Source: Nitrosarchaeum sp.
GTDB taxonomy: Archaea; Thermoproteota; Nitrososphaeria; Nitrososphaerales; Nitrosopumilaceae
Reading direction: 5' to 3'
Assembly: GCA_021414365.1 (NCBI GenBank)
Contig: JAIOOR010000021.1
Location: 1-64,000, forward strand
DNA length: 64,000 nt
Every line of letters begins with the position of its first letter. Position 1 is the first letter of the stretch. This document shows positions 17,494 to 26,101 of the stretch, piece after piece. A model generated the notes under the pieces. The model was not told the origin of the DNA. It did no database searches and was given only the letters and a program-made list of their open reading frames with translations. The position numbers and the translations under genes were made by a program.

Positions 17494-18684
17494 TTATTTT
17501 ACTTCCATTATTATTTGCTGTTTTTTGAGTTCCTCTGATAATAGTGGAATTATATCTTCTAGTCTGCCTTTGAGAAAAATATCTGAAACATCTTTTATTG
17601 GAGCATTTTCATCGGCATTAACTGAAATAACAAACTGTGAATCTTCCATTCCAGAGACATGCTGCATTGCTCCGCTTACCCCAAACACTATGTATAACAT
17701 AGGGCTGATTTTACGGCCACTGGTTCCTACGACTCTGGCTGGAATCATGTATTTTGAACTAATGGCAGGACTTGCTGTGAAAACATTTTTTGCAATAGGT
17801 AGAGATACTCCAACTTGGGCATTGAGTTGTTTTGCAAATTCTTCAATTAGTTTGATGTTTTTCTCTGGCGCATCTTGAATTCCTCGTCCAAATCCAACCA
17901 CTGTCTTATAGTTATCAAAATCAATTTCATTTTCTACAAATTTTTGACTTAACACTTTAATTTTCAGGTCTTCTGTATCTATTTTTGGTGCGAACTCGAT
18001 TACATTTCCTACTCTTTGAGGAATTGGATTTATCGGCTGAAATGCACCTGGTATGATGTTACACGACTGTGGAGAGTATTCTCTCATTGAAAGATTTTCG
18101 TTGATATTATCAAGACAAAGAATCGTAGTCCATAAAAATCCAGAAAAGTCGACACGATACATCTCCAAAGTCTTTTTGTAAATAATGTGTTTGCCGCCTG
18201 TCTTGACTGGATGGCTTATATCTAAATCCGATATTATGAGTTGATTAACATCTGATGCTAAACCCGAATCTAATTCTGCTAAAACTGTAGATGATAAATG
18301 CCGTCCAATTCCATCTGCTGCAAAGAACATGTATCTTGGTCTTTTAAACTCCATTGCATAAGCTGGTTCAATTTTTGCAGCAGTTTCAATATCTAAACAA
18401 ATCTGACATATTACTTTGGTATGAATTTTGTTTATCAAAGCAGCAACTTCTGGACGATCTACAATTACTACTGAATCAGCACCATGCTCAATCAATGTTT
18501 GTGACAAATGTTTTACGTTATGTCCCAAAAGTATCGCAACAACTTTTTCTTTTGAAGCATATCTATTGTTAAAATCATCAAATAGCCTTCTTGCCTCTCC
18601 TAGCATTTCAAGACTTACAGGAAGTATGTGACCATCAATTTGTTCTATTACGACATATACATGACGATACTCTCCTTCTGTCAT
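17494..18684 (-). CDS. etfA: electron transfer flavoprotein, alpha subunit
   Basis: The 396-residue protein has an N-terminal ETF domain and the C-terminal FAD-binding domain of the alpha subunit. The latter shows VGTSGRKISPMLYIVFGVSG, QHVSGMEDS and VNADENAPIKDVSDIFLKG, which wrap the FAD. Length is longer than the usual 310-330 because of an insertion between the two domains (about residues 180-240). Its start codon overlaps the etfB stop by four bases, so the heterodimer subunits are co-translated. Confidence 0.9.
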   Translation of the reverse strand: MTEGEYRHVYVVIEQIDGHILPVSLEMLGEARRLFDDFNNRYASKEKVVAILLGHNVKHLSQTLIEHGADSVVIVDRPEVAALINKIHTKVICQICLDIETAAKIEPAYAMEFKRPRYMFFAADGIGRHLSSTVLAELDSGLASDVNQLIISDLDISHPVKTGGKHIIYKKTLEMYRVDFSGFLWTTILCLDNINENLSMREYSPQSCNIIPGAFQPINPIPQRVGNVIEFAPKIDTEDLKIKVLSQKFVENEIDFDNYKTVVGFGRGIQDAPEKNIKLIEEFAKQLNAQVGVSLPIAKNVFTASPAISSKYMIPARVVGTSGRKISPMLYIVFGVSGAMQHVSGMEDSQFVISVNADENAPIKDVSDIFLKGRLEDIIPLLSEELKKQQIIMEVK

Positions 18685-19571
18685 TTTATCACCATTGCAG
18701 AAAGCGCCTCTTTCATCGCTATGACTGTTTGTCGTATATGTTCTGGATTAGAACCGTCTAACACTTTGGCATTTCGAATAGCCTTTCCTTTTGGTACACG
18801 TTGTACATTGTATACTATTGTTGGCGAACCTACAAGTCCTATGAGTGTTTTTTCTGCACCTAATTGCTCTCGGTTAAATGTTTGAATGTATTTTTGATAA
18901 TTCTGAGATTTTTCATTAGCTTCTTTTTTATATTTTTCCGCAGATAGTCTTAAAGAAATTGTATTGAAATGATATTTGTATGAAGGATCAATGGCGATAA
19001 ACACAGGAAGTGGTGCCTCTATCTCTTGAATAATTTCCGGAATACCTCGTAAACTCATCAAACGCTTTGCAATTACAACTCTTCTCTCTAAATCTACGTC
19101 ATAACTAATTACATTACCAAGAAATGTTAATCCTAACTTCCATGCAATTTGTGGACCTGTCTGACCTGTTTCTCCATCAGTTGCACGATGTCCTGAAAAC
19201 ACAATGTCCATTTTTTGTCCTATGCCCTCTTCCATTTTTTCAACCCCTTTTCTTAAAACCTCGGCAGTACCGATTGTATCGGCACCTGCAAAACTAGGAT
19301 CATTATACAGATGAAGAACATCTGCATCACACGTTTCCATGGCTATTTGTAATGCATTGTTCGCTGCATGACCACTCATGCTTCCGACAGAAATTTTTGC
19401 ACCGTATTTGACCTTTGCATAAAATGCTGCCTGTGTGGCAATTTTACTGTGTGGGCCAAGAGTGTTTTTTGTTTTACTTCTGTTAAGAGTCCCATCTGGA
19501 TTATAGCTGATGCTACCGGCAGACAAATCAGGTTCTAGTTTAACTACAACGGCTAAGTTAAGTTCAGCCAT
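18681..19571 (-). CDS. etfB: electron transfer flavoprotein, beta subunit
   Basis: The 296-residue beta subunit forms the AMP-binding partner of EtfA. Visible features are the opening strand LNLAVVVKLEPDLSAGSI, the central VFSGHRATDGETGQTGPQIA (the adenine nucleotide loop, with a conserved TGQ-x-P), and ERRVVIAKRLMSLRGIPEI. The family normally shows a xxAK motif around LRGIPEI. It is the first gene of the etfB-etfA-fixCX operon. The operon's presence suggests oxidation of acyl-CoA or similar substrates feeding the quinone pool. Confidence 0.9.
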   Translation of the reverse strand: MAELNLAVVVKLEPDLSAGSISYNPDGTLNRSKTKNTLGPHSKIATQAAFYAKVKYGAKISVGSMSGHAANNALQIAMETCDADVLHLYNDPSFAGADTIGTAEVLRKGVEKMEEGIGQKMDIVFSGHRATDGETGQTGPQIAWKLGLTFLGNVISYDVDLERRVVIAKRLMSLRGIPEIIQEIEAPLPVFIAIDPSYKYHFNTISLRLSAEKYKKEANEKSQNYQKYIQTFNREQLGAEKTLIGLVGSPTIVYNVQRVPKGKAIRNAKVLDGSNPEHIRQTVIAMKEALSAMVIK

Positions 19572-19584
19572 GCAGCTGCTTTTT

Positions 19585-19605
19585 GAAATTCTGTTTATAA
19601 GTGTT
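19585..19605 (-). promoter_or_regulatory. TATA box of the etf operon
   Basis: On the minus strand the sequence reads CTTATAAAC, centred about 24-27 bases before the etfB ATG at 19571. This is the correct archaeal position for a leaderless transcript. Confidence 0.5.
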
Positions 19606-19632
19606 AATTAACATTAGTAACTTCTTTATCCA

Positions 19633-19821
19633 CTAGATCTGGGTTTTAGTTTTTTTACAATAATGAACCAATTGATGTTTTTCAAAATAAGATCCTGACT
19701 CTAAAATTTTTCTAGTGATAATAATCCTATTTTTGGTATTACCAAATGTAAAAAATAAATTAATTAATTCATACCTCTGTGCAATACTGTAAATTTCATC
19801 TGTGTGATTTATTCTAAACAA
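19633..19821 (-). CDS. doubtful small protein (62 aa)
   Basis: A TTG-started frame of 62 residues (MFRINHTDEIYSIAQRYELI at the N-terminus) lies between etfB and the mini zinc-finger gene. No domain is recognised. It is kept at low confidence because the nearby TATA element fits the opposite-strand mini gene better, and because the start codon is TTG. Confidence 0.25.
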   Translation of the reverse strand: MFRINHTDEIYSIAQRYELINLFFTFGNTKNRIIITRKILESGSYFEKHQLVHYCKKTKTQI

Positions 19822-19828
19822 TGTGGTC

Positions 19829-19840
19829 TTTATATAATTA
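19829..19840 (+). promoter_or_regulatory. TATA box of the 32-aa zinc protein gene
   Basis: CTTTATATAATTA is centred about 25 bases before the ATG at 19858, matching a strong archaeal promoter for a leaderless mRNA. It supports the reality of the short gene downstream. Confidence 0.55.
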
Positions 19841-19857
19841 AAACGCCTAATTCACTC

Positions 19858-19956
19858 ATGAGCTTCAGAGAATGTGTTCACTGTGGCAGAGAATATGAAG
19901 ATGTGTTTAATCGAAGGATCTGTTCTAACAAATGTTCCTTAGAGATTTCATCTTGA
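19858..19956 (+). CDS. mini zinc-finger protein (32 aa)
   Basis: The frame begins MSFRECVHCGREYEDVFNRR. The cysteine pattern is C-x2-C-x12-C-x3-C, a complete treble-clef-like zinc site within 32 residues. A strong TATA box sits at the right distance upstream. The 3' end overlaps the convergent malic enzyme gene by nine bases. It is too short for most gene finders. Its function is unknown; proteins of this size are likely protein-protein adaptors or nucleic acid binders. Confidence 0.6.
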   Translation: MSFRECVHCGREYEDVFNRRICSNKCSLEISS

Positions 19957-21114
19957 TTTTTTTTCTTTAGCAGTTGGTTTTTTTAAAATCGATGTAATTC
20001 TTTTTTGAAGAGTTTTGGTACTTATTTCTGGAATTATGTTATCTTCTCTAAGTTTATTTTTTGGTATGGTGTTTGCAATAACTACTGCAACTTTGTATAA
20101 TATGTCCAAAGTTATTTTACGAATTTTAAGATCCAGTATTGCTCTCATCAGATAAGGGAAAACCAGTGCATTGTTTACTTTATTTTCATAACTAAAGCTT
20201 CCAGTTGCAACAATTCTTGCACCTGCCTTTTTAGCAAGTACTGGATTAATTTCAGGATATGGATTTGTGAGGGCAAATACTATTGAATTTTTATTCATTT
20301 TTTTAATCATTTCTGCTTTTAACAGGTTCTTCATTCCTGAAACTCCGATAAACACATCTGCACCTACAATTGCCTCGTTTATGGTTCCACTCTCTTCTCT
20401 GCTTGTAAATTCCGCAATCTCTTCTTTGTATTTGTTCATGCTTTCCTTGCGACCTTTGTAAATTGCACCTTTTGAATCCAAAACCATAATGTTTTTACAT
20501 CCTGCAAAAGAAAGTAATTTTCCTATTCCATATCCTGCAGAACCTGCCCCAATTATTACAATTTTGACTTCTGATATTTTTTTGTTAACTATGACAAGTG
20601 AGTTTATGAGAGCAGCTAAAACAACTACGGATGTACCGTGTCTGTCATCATGAAAAACTGGAATATCTAGTATTTCTTCTAACTCTTGAGATATTTCAAG
20701 AACTTTTGGAGATTCAATGTCTTCTAAATTTATTGCTCCAAATACTGGTGATATAGCTTTTATGGTTTCAACTATCTGTTTTTTATCCTTGGTGTCAAGA
20801 CAAATAGGAAAAGCACTAATGTTTCCAAACTTTCTATACAATACAGATTTTCCTTCCATTACTGGTAATGCTGCATCTGGTCCAATATCTCCTAATCCTA
20901 ATATTCTTGTTCCGTCAGTAACGATGGCCACATTGTTTCCTTTTGATGTTAATTGATATTTTGATTTTGGATGATTGAAAATTTCTTTGCACACTGTTGC
21001 CACACCCGGAGTGTAGATTAATTGCAAATTTTCATCAGTAATTTTGTCAATTTTGGAACCTACAAATATTTTACCTTGAAGTTTTTTGTGAAATAAAATG
21101 GCGTCTCTTGGCAT
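19948..21114 (-). CDS. NAD(P)-dependent malic enzyme
   Basis: The 388-residue protein converts malate to pyruvate and CO2 with reduction of NAD or NADP. The order of signatures is correct: LIYTPGVATVCKEI with the catalytic tyrosine, INLEDIESPKVLEI and PVFHDDRHGTS with metal-binding acidic residues, and the nucleotide-binding VIIGAGSAGYGIGK. Length fits the short prokaryotic form without the C-terminal phosphotransacetylase-like domain. It could supply pyruvate or NADPH in an autotroph. Its 3' end slightly overlaps the mini zinc-finger gene. Confidence 0.92.
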   Translation of the reverse strand: MPRDAILFHKKLQGKIFVGSKIDKITDENLQLIYTPGVATVCKEIFNHPKSKYQLTSKGNNVAIVTDGTRILGLGDIGPDAALPVMEGKSVLYRKFGNISAFPICLDTKDKKQIVETIKAISPVFGAINLEDIESPKVLEISQELEEILDIPVFHDDRHGTSVVVLAALINSLVIVNKKISEVKIVIIGAGSAGYGIGKLLSFAGCKNIMVLDSKGAIYKGRKESMNKYKEEIAEFTSREESGTINEAIVGADVFIGVSGMKNLLKAEMIKKMNKNSIVFALTNPYPEINPVLAKKAGARIVATGSFSYENKVNNALVFPYLMRAILDLKIRKITLDILYKVAVVIANTIPKNKLREDNIIPEISTKTLQKRITSILKKPTAKEKKSR

Positions 21115-21202
21115 ATTGTTACTAAACCTGATGCCAAACGAACATTATTCAACCTATCTTGATGATTAGGTTTGACCTTTTGCATTATTTTCTAATATGT
21201 TG

Positions 21203-21754
21203 CTATGGTTTTGATTCTTTTTCTCGCAAAGAGTTGTAATCAAGCATTATCTTTGGAAGTTTATCATCAGGATTTGGTGTAATTCTATATTTTTCACAAT
21301 ACTGGAAATAATTTGGCCAGTTTTTTCTAGCAATCCAATTGAAATCTTCACCAATCATGTGATCATACCAATCAATTATTGTCAACCCGTATGCAAAAAA
21401 TCTGCTAAGATACTTGGCAATTCCCAATGGAATCTTTCTCTCTATTGCTAAAAATGCAATTTGATCAATTGTGTTCAGATAATCATTTGCATACCTGTGA
21501 CAGTCTTCAGTAGTTTTGAGAACTGAATTTTTATCTAATCTATTAGTGAGATCCTCGTGGAATCCTCGTAATAACTGTGAATATGTTACTTTTGTGTTCT
21601 CCCTGACATTTCTCCATGTAATTAGCAACGTAATTATGAAAATGGTGGCTGTAATCGAACTTATGATAATTGCCAATGTTGGGGTTTCAATTTTTTGTGT
21701 TGACTGTAAAAATATGCCTTCTAGACTTGGAAACATGGCGTCTGTTGATTTCAC
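21203..21754 (-). CDS. membrane-anchored hypothetical protein (DUF4760-like)
   Basis: The 183-residue protein uses a GTG at 21754, or an ATG at 21736 in the same frame. One transmembrane segment lies at about residues 26-46 (TLAIIISSITATIFIITLLI), followed by a cytosolic helical domain with TYSQLLRGFHEDLTNRL and a repeated aromatic pattern (WYDHMIGEDFNWIARKNWPN). This arrangement resembles small DUF4760 proteins. Function is unknown. It is divergent from the secreted-protein gene at 21938. Confidence 0.65.
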   Translation of the reverse strand: MKSTDAMFPSLEGIFLQSTQKIETPTLAIIISSITATIFIITLLITWRNVRENTKVTYSQLLRGFHEDLTNRLDKNSVLKTTEDCHRYANDYLNTIDQIAFLAIERKIPLGIAKYLSRFFAYGLTIIDWYDHMIGEDFNWIARKNWPNYFQYCEKYRITPNPDDKLPKIMLDYNSLREKESKP

Positions 21755-21937
21755 AGTTATTATAATATGTCTGGTTGTTTTTTTAATTTTTTTAATGGAT
21801 TATTCATTATAATTAAAAAACAATTCTTCACATGTTTTTACTATGTCTCAATTCATTTAAAAAATCACTCTTAGTTCCTTAATTAATGATTGAAAAAGTT
21901 GAAATGTTCACGTTTTCTACAACTTATGTTATAAAAA

Positions 21938-23530
21938 ATGTTAACAAGATTACTATTATTTAGTATCATTATCGCACTTTCTGTTACTTTTCCATTCTCT
22001 TTTGCTCAGCATCATGGTGGTGAACAAGCACCGCCAATTAGTTTTGGAACTGGCGAAGTAACAGTTAGCACATTTTTAACTCCTTCCGATTTTACCCCTG
22101 AAAAACACTCTGATGCAAATTTAAAAATCAGATTTTTTGATCCTAATACCAACACAAATATTGAAAATGTCAGTTACCGTGTTCAAATATTTTATGGAAC
22201 TCAGCTAGTTGCAAATCAAATGTTTTTTGATAATAATGGCGAACTTGAAATCAAAATACAACCTAAATCCGGATGTCAACAAGAGGAACTCTGGAAATGT
22301 ACTAAATATTTTGGAGATGTTGATCCTGTAGTGCCAAATGCACTTTCTTCAACTCCTTCTAGCATACCTGTAATTTCTGGACCTGTGTTTGTTAATAGTG
22401 GAGAATACACTGTAAAAACTGACATTATTGGTGCAAAAAATCCAAAAACACAGACTTCTCAAGATATCCACTTTGAAACTATCGTTACAATTCCCAACGA
22501 GCAAAACTTTAAGATTTCCTCATCCGGTACTGAATATTCTATCGCAGCAACAAATTTCCAAGAACTAATAAAAGAATTTCATTATGATGATTCTTCAAAA
22601 TCAATATCATTTCAAATTCCTTTTAATTGGGAACACGTAGATCATGTATCTTTTATAAAAAATTCTTTTGAAATCCCAAAAGATTTTACTCCTTTTCAAA
22701 ATGTTGATAGTTTTTTTGGCAAAGTCAATGATGTTTTAATTTTCCCCAAAGATTTACACTTTGACAAATATTCGAATCAAAATAACAACGTCCTACATTT
22801 TATGATTAACAATGATGAACTGAAACAGCTTAAAAATTCTGATTCTAAATTAAATATTGTGATAACACCTGAATCCACATCCTTTCTAGTATCTAAAGAT
22901 CTTTTGTTTGATAACGGAATCAAGGCTGTGGCATCTTATGATTCACGTTACTCTAAAAGCAATGATTTTCTCTTTACTATAGTGTTTTTTGATGCCAACA
23001 AAAACACTGTCTCTGATATCCGTTATGGATATGGTCTTAAAGATCCAACTGGAAAAGAAACTGCAACCATTGGTCCAAACAATTTAGGAATTATTCTCTC
23101 TGATGGCATTGATACGAGAATACTTGATTCTCCAACCCCTGGTAAGTATACTATGCAAATTGTTTTGTTAGGCATTGGAAATGATTCATTTGAGACACCT
23201 CTTTTTACAAAATTTGACTTTGAAATTGTAGATTCTGACACAACTAAAACTGTAAATTCTTATGGTGAAATTCCATCATGGATAAAAAACAATGCTGGAT
23301 GGTGGGCAGATGATAAAATTGATGATAATTCATTTATTCAAGGAATTCAATTTTTGATAAAAGAAAACATCATGAGTATTCCCTCAACTCAACGTTCAGG
23401 TAGTAGCACAAATGAAATTCCATCATGGATAAAAAACAATGCTGGATGGTGGGCAGATGATAAAATTGATGATAATTCATTTATTCAAGGAATTCAATTT
23501 TTAGTAAAAGAAGGTATTATCAATCCTTAA
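21938..23530 (+). CDS. secreted protein with tandem IPSWIKNNAGWW repeats
   Basis: The 530-residue exported protein begins MLTRLLLFSIIIALSVTFPF and has a signal-peptide cleavage region near FAQHHGGEQ. The body (about 30-440) is beta-rich, probably several Ig-like domains. The C-terminus holds two copies of a 39-residue thaumarchaeal repeat containing IPSWIKNNAGWWADDKIDDN and SFIQGIQFL. Similar repeats occur at the ends of many thaumarchaeal surface proteins and may attach them to the S-layer. The two copies share an identical 90-base DNA stretch, which implies a recent duplication or conversion. Confidence 0.82.
   Translation: MLTRLLLFSIIIALSVTFPFSFAQHHGGEQAPPISFGTGEVTVSTFLTPSDFTPEKHSDANLKIRFFDPNTNTNIENVSYRVQIFYGTQLVANQMFFDNNGELEIKIQPKSGCQQEELWKCTKYFGDVDPVVPNALSSTPSSIPVISGPVFVNSGEYTVKTDIIGAKNPKTQTSQDIHFETIVTIPNEQNFKISSSGTEYSIAATNFQELIKEFHYDDSSKSISFQIPFNWEHVDHVSFIKNSFEIPKDFTPFQNVDSFFGKVNDVLIFPKDLHFDKYSNQNNNVLHFMINNDELKQLKNSDSKLNIVITPESTSFLVSKDLLFDNGIKAVASYDSRYSKSNDFLFTIVFFDANKNTVSDIRYGYGLKDPTGKETATIGPNNLGIILSDGIDTRILDSPTPGKYTMQIVLLGIGNDSFETPLFTKFDFEIVDSDTTKTVNSYGEIPSWIKNNAGWWADDKIDDNSFIQGIQFLIKENIMSIPSTQRSGSSTNEIPSWIKNNAGWWADDKIDDNSFIQGIQFLVKEGIINP
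23266..23355 (+). repeat. 90-bp direct repeat, copy 1
   Basis: Identical over all 90 bases to 23413-23502, and in the same reading frame. It encodes most of the C-terminal IPSWIKNNAGWW unit; the copies start 147 bases (49 codons) apart. Confidence 0.95.
23413..23502 (+). repeat. 90-bp direct repeat, copy 2
   Basis: Second, identical copy of the 90-base unit. The flanks diverge at once on both sides, so the identity is confined to the repeat module. Confidence 0.95.
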
Positions 23531-23628
23531 TTTTTTTGAATTATCTCTATAATTAATTATTCCAAATGAACTTTAAAAGATTACAAAGTTAATGCCAAAT
23601 CTGTCTCCTCTCTATTTGTAGAAAATTT

Positions 23629-23790
23629 CTATGCGTTGACTTGCTGCCCTTTAGTTCTTTTAATAATCTCTGATCTTAACGATGCAAAGTCAGATGTAAT
23701 TTTTGTATTTTTCTTAATCTCTGTTACTTCGTTAAGGATTTTTTCTAGTAATTCAATTATTTTTTGCTGGCATTCCTGATCATTTGACAT
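23629..23790 (-). CDS. small coiled-coil protein (53 aa)
   Basis: ATG 23790 begins MSNDQECQQKIIELLEKILN, a clear amphipathic helix with Ile/Leu at heptad spacing that continues to about residue 30. The second half is polar with a basic end (IIKRTKGQQVNA). It is 53 residues, too short for many gene finders. It lies upstream of mscL on the same strand... but with its stop codon 148 bases after the secreted gene's convergent end; no functional link is visible. Confidence 0.5.
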   Translation of the reverse strand: MSNDQECQQKIIELLEKILNEVTEIKKNTKITSDFASLRSEIIKRTKGQQVNA

Positions 23791-23860
23791 GTGACTGATG
23801 TTTCTTGAACCATATTTTATATGTATAATTTTTCAAATTTGCAACTTTTTTGATGATGTT

Positions 23861-24220
23861 TTAGGCTTGTTTTGTTTTATCATCAACTAGTTTGAATCTT
23901 GATAATATTTTGTACATCATAAATACTATCAATGCAATTATTATAAAATCAATAATGTTTGCAATAAGATCCCCGTACTTGAATTCTGAAACAGCACCAG
24001 TTACACTATTGACTACATTGGCCTGAAGTGCTTTGAGATCCCCTGAAGGTAAAGCTAATCCTACAATCGGAGTAATAATGTCGTTTACTAGAGCTGTAAC
24101 TAATTTTGATGCCGCAGCACCAATCACAAATGCAATTGCTAATCCAATAATTCCAAAAGTTTTAAGAAAACCCATGAATTCTTGAACAAATCCTTGCTTT
24201 ACAGGAGGTGCATCTGTCAT
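23861..24220 (-). CDS. mscL: large-conductance mechanosensitive channel
   Basis: The 119-residue channel opens under membrane tension to release solutes during osmotic shock. The start is the ATG at 24220, since the upstream frame extension adds an unlikely hydrophobic tail. TM1 carries FGIIGLAIAFVIGAAASKLV and then DIITPIVGLALP, the conserved signature loop. TM2 is IANIIDFIIIALIVFMMYK. A charged cytoplasmic helix (LSRFKLVDDKTKQA) follows. Length is close to the bacterial family. Confidence 0.88.
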   Translation of the reverse strand: MTDAPPVKQGFVQEFMGFLKTFGIIGLAIAFVIGAAASKLVTALVNDIITPIVGLALPSGDLKALQANVVNSVTGAVSEFKYGDLIANIIDFIIIALIVFMMYKILSRFKLVDDKTKQA

Positions 24221-24596
24221 AAATTTCAAAAAACTATTTTTTAGTAAAAAACAAATGATCAAAAATACTTATTCTATTTAGTAAAACATCTTTCATATTT
24301 TCTTTGAGCGATCCATTTTAGATTAAATTCATCTATATTGTTTTTAATGATCTACAAAATAAAATGAATTTGGGAACTACCCCTAAGATTTTGTTTTTTC
24401 TTTATTTGATTTTATCTTGTTACAAATAGAACAATCTTGTATTATTGATTTGATTTTTTGTTTTAATCCCATGTGGATACTCTTATTATTCTGAATATAA
24501 TTTACAGATAGTTCCTTAATTTGACTCAAAATACCTATTTACAATGTTTAAAGGTCAGATCTAAACTTTGAAATATCACACTGCGTTTATCATGGT
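24221..24596. other. mostly gene-free; one doubtful 29-codon frame
   Basis: The only frame of note is 24383-24472 on the minus strand (MGLKQKIKSIIQDCSICNKI and a lysine-rich tail). It has one CSIC pair, too little to claim a zinc protein. The remainder is AT-rich and should hold the promoters of mscL and the AsnC-type gene. Confidence 0.35.
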
Positions 24597-24830
24597 ATGA
24601 CTATTGCTTATGTTATGATTAATTGTGAACTTGGTGCAGAGGAGGCTATTATGGAGAAGTTAAAAGAAATTGAACAAGTAAAGGACGTGTTTGGAACAAT
24701 TGGAACTCATGACATGATGGTAAAATTAGATGCTGAAAATTTTGAAAAAATCAGAGAAGTTGTATCAAGAAATATCCAAAAAATAGAAAAAATAAGAACA
24801 ATTTCAACACTTATTAAAAAAGACAGTTGA
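24597..24830 (+). CDS. stand-alone AsnC/Lrp ligand-binding domain (RAM) protein
   Basis: The 77-residue protein is the C-terminal effector domain of Lrp/AsnC regulators without a helix-turn-helix: TIAYVMINCELGAEEAIMEK, VKDVFGTIGTHDMMVKLDAE and a final IRTISTLIKK. The beta-alpha-beta-beta-alpha-beta order is complete. Such solo domains form ring oligomers and can bind amino acids or modulate full-length Lrp partners; they are abundant in Thaumarchaeota. It has no other gene in its operon apart from the small gene 19 bases downstream. Confidence 0.85.
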   Translation: MTIAYVMINCELGAEEAIMEKLKEIEQVKDVFGTIGTHDMMVKLDAENFEKIREVVSRNIQKIEKIRTISTLIKKDS

Positions 24831-24849
24831 AATTTGATAAGTGAACTAA

Positions 24850-25026
24850 ATGTCAAATGAAAAAAACGAAATTGAAAAATTAATAGATACTATGATATTT
24901 AGTGGCGATGAGCTGGTTCAAAAACTCAAAACTGTTTTGCCTGATTCTTTTTCTGAATCTATCGTAATGTTTCACGAGTCAAATGTTGTAAATCTTAAAA
25001 AAATTAAAGAACTTCTTAATAAATAA
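24850..25026 (+). CDS. hypothetical small helical protein (58 aa)
   Basis: ATG 24850 starts a 58-residue polar protein (MSNEKNEIEKLIDTMIFSGD) ending KKIKELLNK. Predicted by eye as three short helices. There is no known family. The gene follows the AsnC-domain gene by 19 bases and probably shares its transcript. Its compact, balanced composition makes it plausible as a real protein. Confidence 0.55.
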   Translation: MSNEKNEIEKLIDTMIFSGDELVQKLKTVLPDSFSESIVMFHESNVVNLKKIKELLNK

Positions 25027-25084
25027 GCACACTGCCTGAGAACTTCTTCTATATGCTTTTTAATCATTAAAAGAATAATTAGAT

Positions 25085-25462
25085 GTGATACGTTCACGTA
25101 CAATTTCCATTATGGTTAACCGTAAAACCGGTGACACTTTTGATGCTATTTTGAAGTGCCCCCCAAAAATAATGCCTGATGCTAAGTTGACATCTGATGG
25201 TTGGTGGTCTTTTTCCACATCTAGGGGAAATGCCAGATTAAAATTCAAAGAAAATAAATCCCTTGGAATTTTAGATCATATGTTTATTGATCAAGATTCA
25301 AAATGGGACGTTCCAATGAGAGTAGTTTCTAATGGTTCTGAATCTGAAGTAACAATCACTTTGATAAAGCCTGATGAGCTGACTGATGAACAATTCAATG
25401 AAAGAATAACTGAAATAGAACAAGTTTTTACAAATCTTAAAAAAATCATTGAAATCCCATAA
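25085..25462 (+). CDS. hypothetical protein, SRPBCC-like fold
   Basis: A GTG at 25085 gives 125 residues beginning MIRSRTISIMVNRKTGDTFD. The order of strands (SRTISIMVNRKTGDTFDAIL, GWWSFSTSRGNARLKF, WDVPMRVVSNGSESEVTITL) and a long C-terminal helix (ERITEIEQVFTNLKKIIEI) resembles a START/polyketide cyclase fold. No catalytic residue is obvious. It may bind a hydrophobic ligand; this is inferred from fold pattern only. Confidence 0.6.
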   Translation: MIRSRTISIMVNRKTGDTFDAILKCPPKIMPDAKLTSDGWWSFSTSRGNARLKFKENKSLGILDHMFIDQDSKWDVPMRVVSNGSESEVTITLIKPDELTDEQFNERITEIEQVFTNLKKIIEIP

Positions 25463-25613
25463 TTGGATTATTTTTCTTTAATTTTTTTCTATTGATATCA
25501 TTTATTTTCTGATATGATTTTTGATTTTATCCTTTCATTCAAAATTTTCAGGCGTGAATAAAAACAATCTATACTCAAGCTTAAATATAATTTTTGTAAG
25601 ATAAATCAGAAAA

Positions 25614-25700
25614 ATGCCATACGAAGAAGTATACATTCAACGATTTAGAGAAGACAACCCAGAAGAATTTGAGAAATTATATTTAAACAAAAATCCATAA
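25614..25700 (+). CDS. very small acidic protein (28 aa)
   Basis: The 28-residue frame begins MPYEEVYIQRFREDNPEEFE. A TATA-like TTAAATATAATTT (25581-25593) lies about 27 bases before the ATG, the correct spacing for a leaderless gene. The composition is aromatic and acidic with no low-complexity bias. No family is known. The promoter is the main support. Confidence 0.45.
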   Translation: MPYEEVYIQRFREDNPEEFEKLYLNKNP

Positions 25701-25718
25701 ACTGGTTTTAACATCTTT

Positions 25719-26048
25719 TTAATCTTTTTTTATATTTTTATCATTGCCTGGACCCACCATGTCTTCTGGTTTGACTTCATTGTCCCATTTTCCTTTAACT
25801 CCTTTGATCAAAAATATGATTCCTGCTGTAACCAAAACTATTACAAATATAAAAAATATGATTTGATCAAATATCATCTCTGAACAGTTAACTGCAACTG
25901 GATCTTTGTCTTCTTGATATCTATAACATTCACCAAATTCACTTGCTTGAATACTTGCAATTTGAAAATTTTGACCAAAAACTCCCAAAGTCAAAAAACC
26001 TGAAAAAATAAGAACTATACCTACAATGATATACCGCATATCGCTCAT
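25719..26048 (-). CDS. two-helix membrane protein, unknown function
   Basis: The 109-residue protein has transmembrane segments at about residues 6-25 (YIIVGIVLIFSGFLTLGVFG) and 60-82 (IIFFIFVIVLVTAGIIFLIK). Between them is an external loop with two cysteines (GECYRYQ and NCSEM) that could form a disulfide. The C-terminus is soluble and charged. No family is recognised. It is transcribed in the same direction as the SRPBCC gene upstream, 53 bases away. Confidence 0.65.
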   Translation of the reverse strand: MSDMRYIIVGIVLIFSGFLTLGVFGQNFQIASIQASEFGECYRYQEDKDPVAVNCSEMIFDQIIFFIFVIVLVTAGIIFLIKGVKGKWDNEVKPEDMVGPGNDKNIKKD

Positions 26049-26101
26049 AATTCTATTTTTATAATATCCTATTTACACTTTGATTCTGTCACTTCCTAGT
26101 G

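Noticed and set aside
24178-24262. Upstream start for mscL at 24262
   Set aside because: The extra residues form an additional hydrophobic stretch not found in MscL; ATG 24220 gives the normal N-terminus.
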